Of a stretch of DNA of 5,679 bases, positions 5,445 to 5,679 are shown piece by piece; positions within the stretch are counted from its first letter, which is position 1, and every line of letters starts with the position of its first letter. Under the pieces are notes generated by a model. The model saw only the letters and a program-made list of their open reading frames with translations. It ran no database searches and was not told where the DNA came from. The translations under genes and the position numbers were made by a program. This stretch comes from JBMNTQ01 sp050945815 (GTDB lineage Bacteria > Bacillota > Clostridia > Christensenellales > JBMNTQ01), in the NCBI GenBank assembly GCA_050945815.1, contig JBMNTQ010000130.1, forward strand, positions 1-5,679, in the 5' to 3' direction.

Positions 5445-5679
5445 TTATTCTTTGAGCACGAAAGCTATGGCTCTGCCGGGGCCGCCCGAGGATTTCTCGA
5501 GCTTAATGGGCAGGAACATAAAGTAAGCACCTCTTGTGGGGAGTTTATCCAAGTTTGTAAGGCTCTCGAAATAAATCATCCCGCGCGAAAGTCCCGCTAC
5601 ATGTGAAGACATCACATCATGGCAAGCGCCGATACTCACGCCGTCGAGTCCGAAGCACTTTACTCCCTGCTCGTGCAGG
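5445..5679 (-). CDS. Cyclase/kynurenine-formamidase-family protein (C-terminal part; N-terminus outside window)
   Basis: Seventy-seven codons plus a TAA (5445-5447) are visible, entering from the right edge. The text fits the C-terminal third of the cyclase family (PF04199: kynurenine formamidase, isatin hydrolase and relatives). Features seen are a GLDGVSIG segment, a conserved His region (CHDVMSSH), an FESLTNLDKL helix start, a PIKLEKSSGGPGRAIAF end with the usual proline-lysine-leucine and glycine-proline-x-RA pattern, and a typical ending. The family's metal-binding HxGTHxDxxxH motif would lie outside the window, so activity cannot be judged. Kynurenine formamidase, another amide hydrolase or a polyketide-like cyclase are all possible; no neighbour of tryptophan breakdown is visible. 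It converges on the copper operon with a shared terminator and is unlikely to be functionally tied to it. Confidence 0.85.
   Translation of the reverse strand, partial: LHEQGVKCFGLDGVSIGACHDVMSSHVAGLSRGMIYFESLTNLDKLPTRGAYFMFLPIKLEKSSGGPGRAIAFVLKE

Noticed and set aside
5409..5606. A 65-codon plus-strand frame opposite the cyclase-family gene
   Set aside because: It starts inside the terminator loop and is antisense to a well-supported C-terminal domain.

Overview
The window looks like a chromosomal segment of a low-to-moderate GC anaerobic Firmicute (Clostridia or a near relative). I base this on the protein families, the strong AAGGAG-type ribosome binding sites, the consensus sigma-A type promoters, the very frequent ATA (Ile) and AGA/AGG (Arg) codons, and two TTG starts. 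I cannot name a genus. I see no mobile element, CRISPR array, tRNA or rRNA.

Layout. (1) Positions 1-1573, minus strand: a fused permease-ATPase ABC half-transporter, cut by the left edge just before the H-loop. (2) Positions 1574-1898: a divergent control region. It holds a textbook minus-strand promoter for the ABC gene, flanked by two different perfect inverted repeats, and a plus-strand promoter whose 17-bp spacer is filled by a perfect C5/G5 palindrome of the CsoR operator type. (3) Positions 1899-5340, plus strand: a tight run of four genes. These are the Cu(I)-exporting P1B-type ATPase copA, the copper-sensing repressor csoR (TTG start), the small copper chaperone copZ, and an AlkD-like DNA alkylation repair protein (TTG start, one base after copZ). 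(4) Positions 5341-5444: a bidirectional terminator. (5) Positions 5445-5679, minus strand: the C-terminal 77 residues of a cyclase/kynurenine-formamidase-family protein that converges on the operon and runs off the right edge.

How it works together. CsoR most likely sits on the palindrome between -35 and -10 and shuts the promoter until Cu(I) binds its C44/H69/C73 site. CopA and CopZ are then made together to capture and expel cytoplasmic Cu(I), and CsoR controls its own supply. The unusual element is the fourth gene: a HEAT-like-repeat DNA glycosylase-family protein that appears to be transcribed, and possibly translationally coupled, with copper efflux. The ABC gene reads the other way under what looks like a separate two-operator control. 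Its regulator is not in the window.

The copper system itself is well known. The points most worth a second look are the copper-alkylation-repair linkage, the double-palindrome promoter of the ABC gene, and a possible start-stop leader of two sense codons at the copA start.
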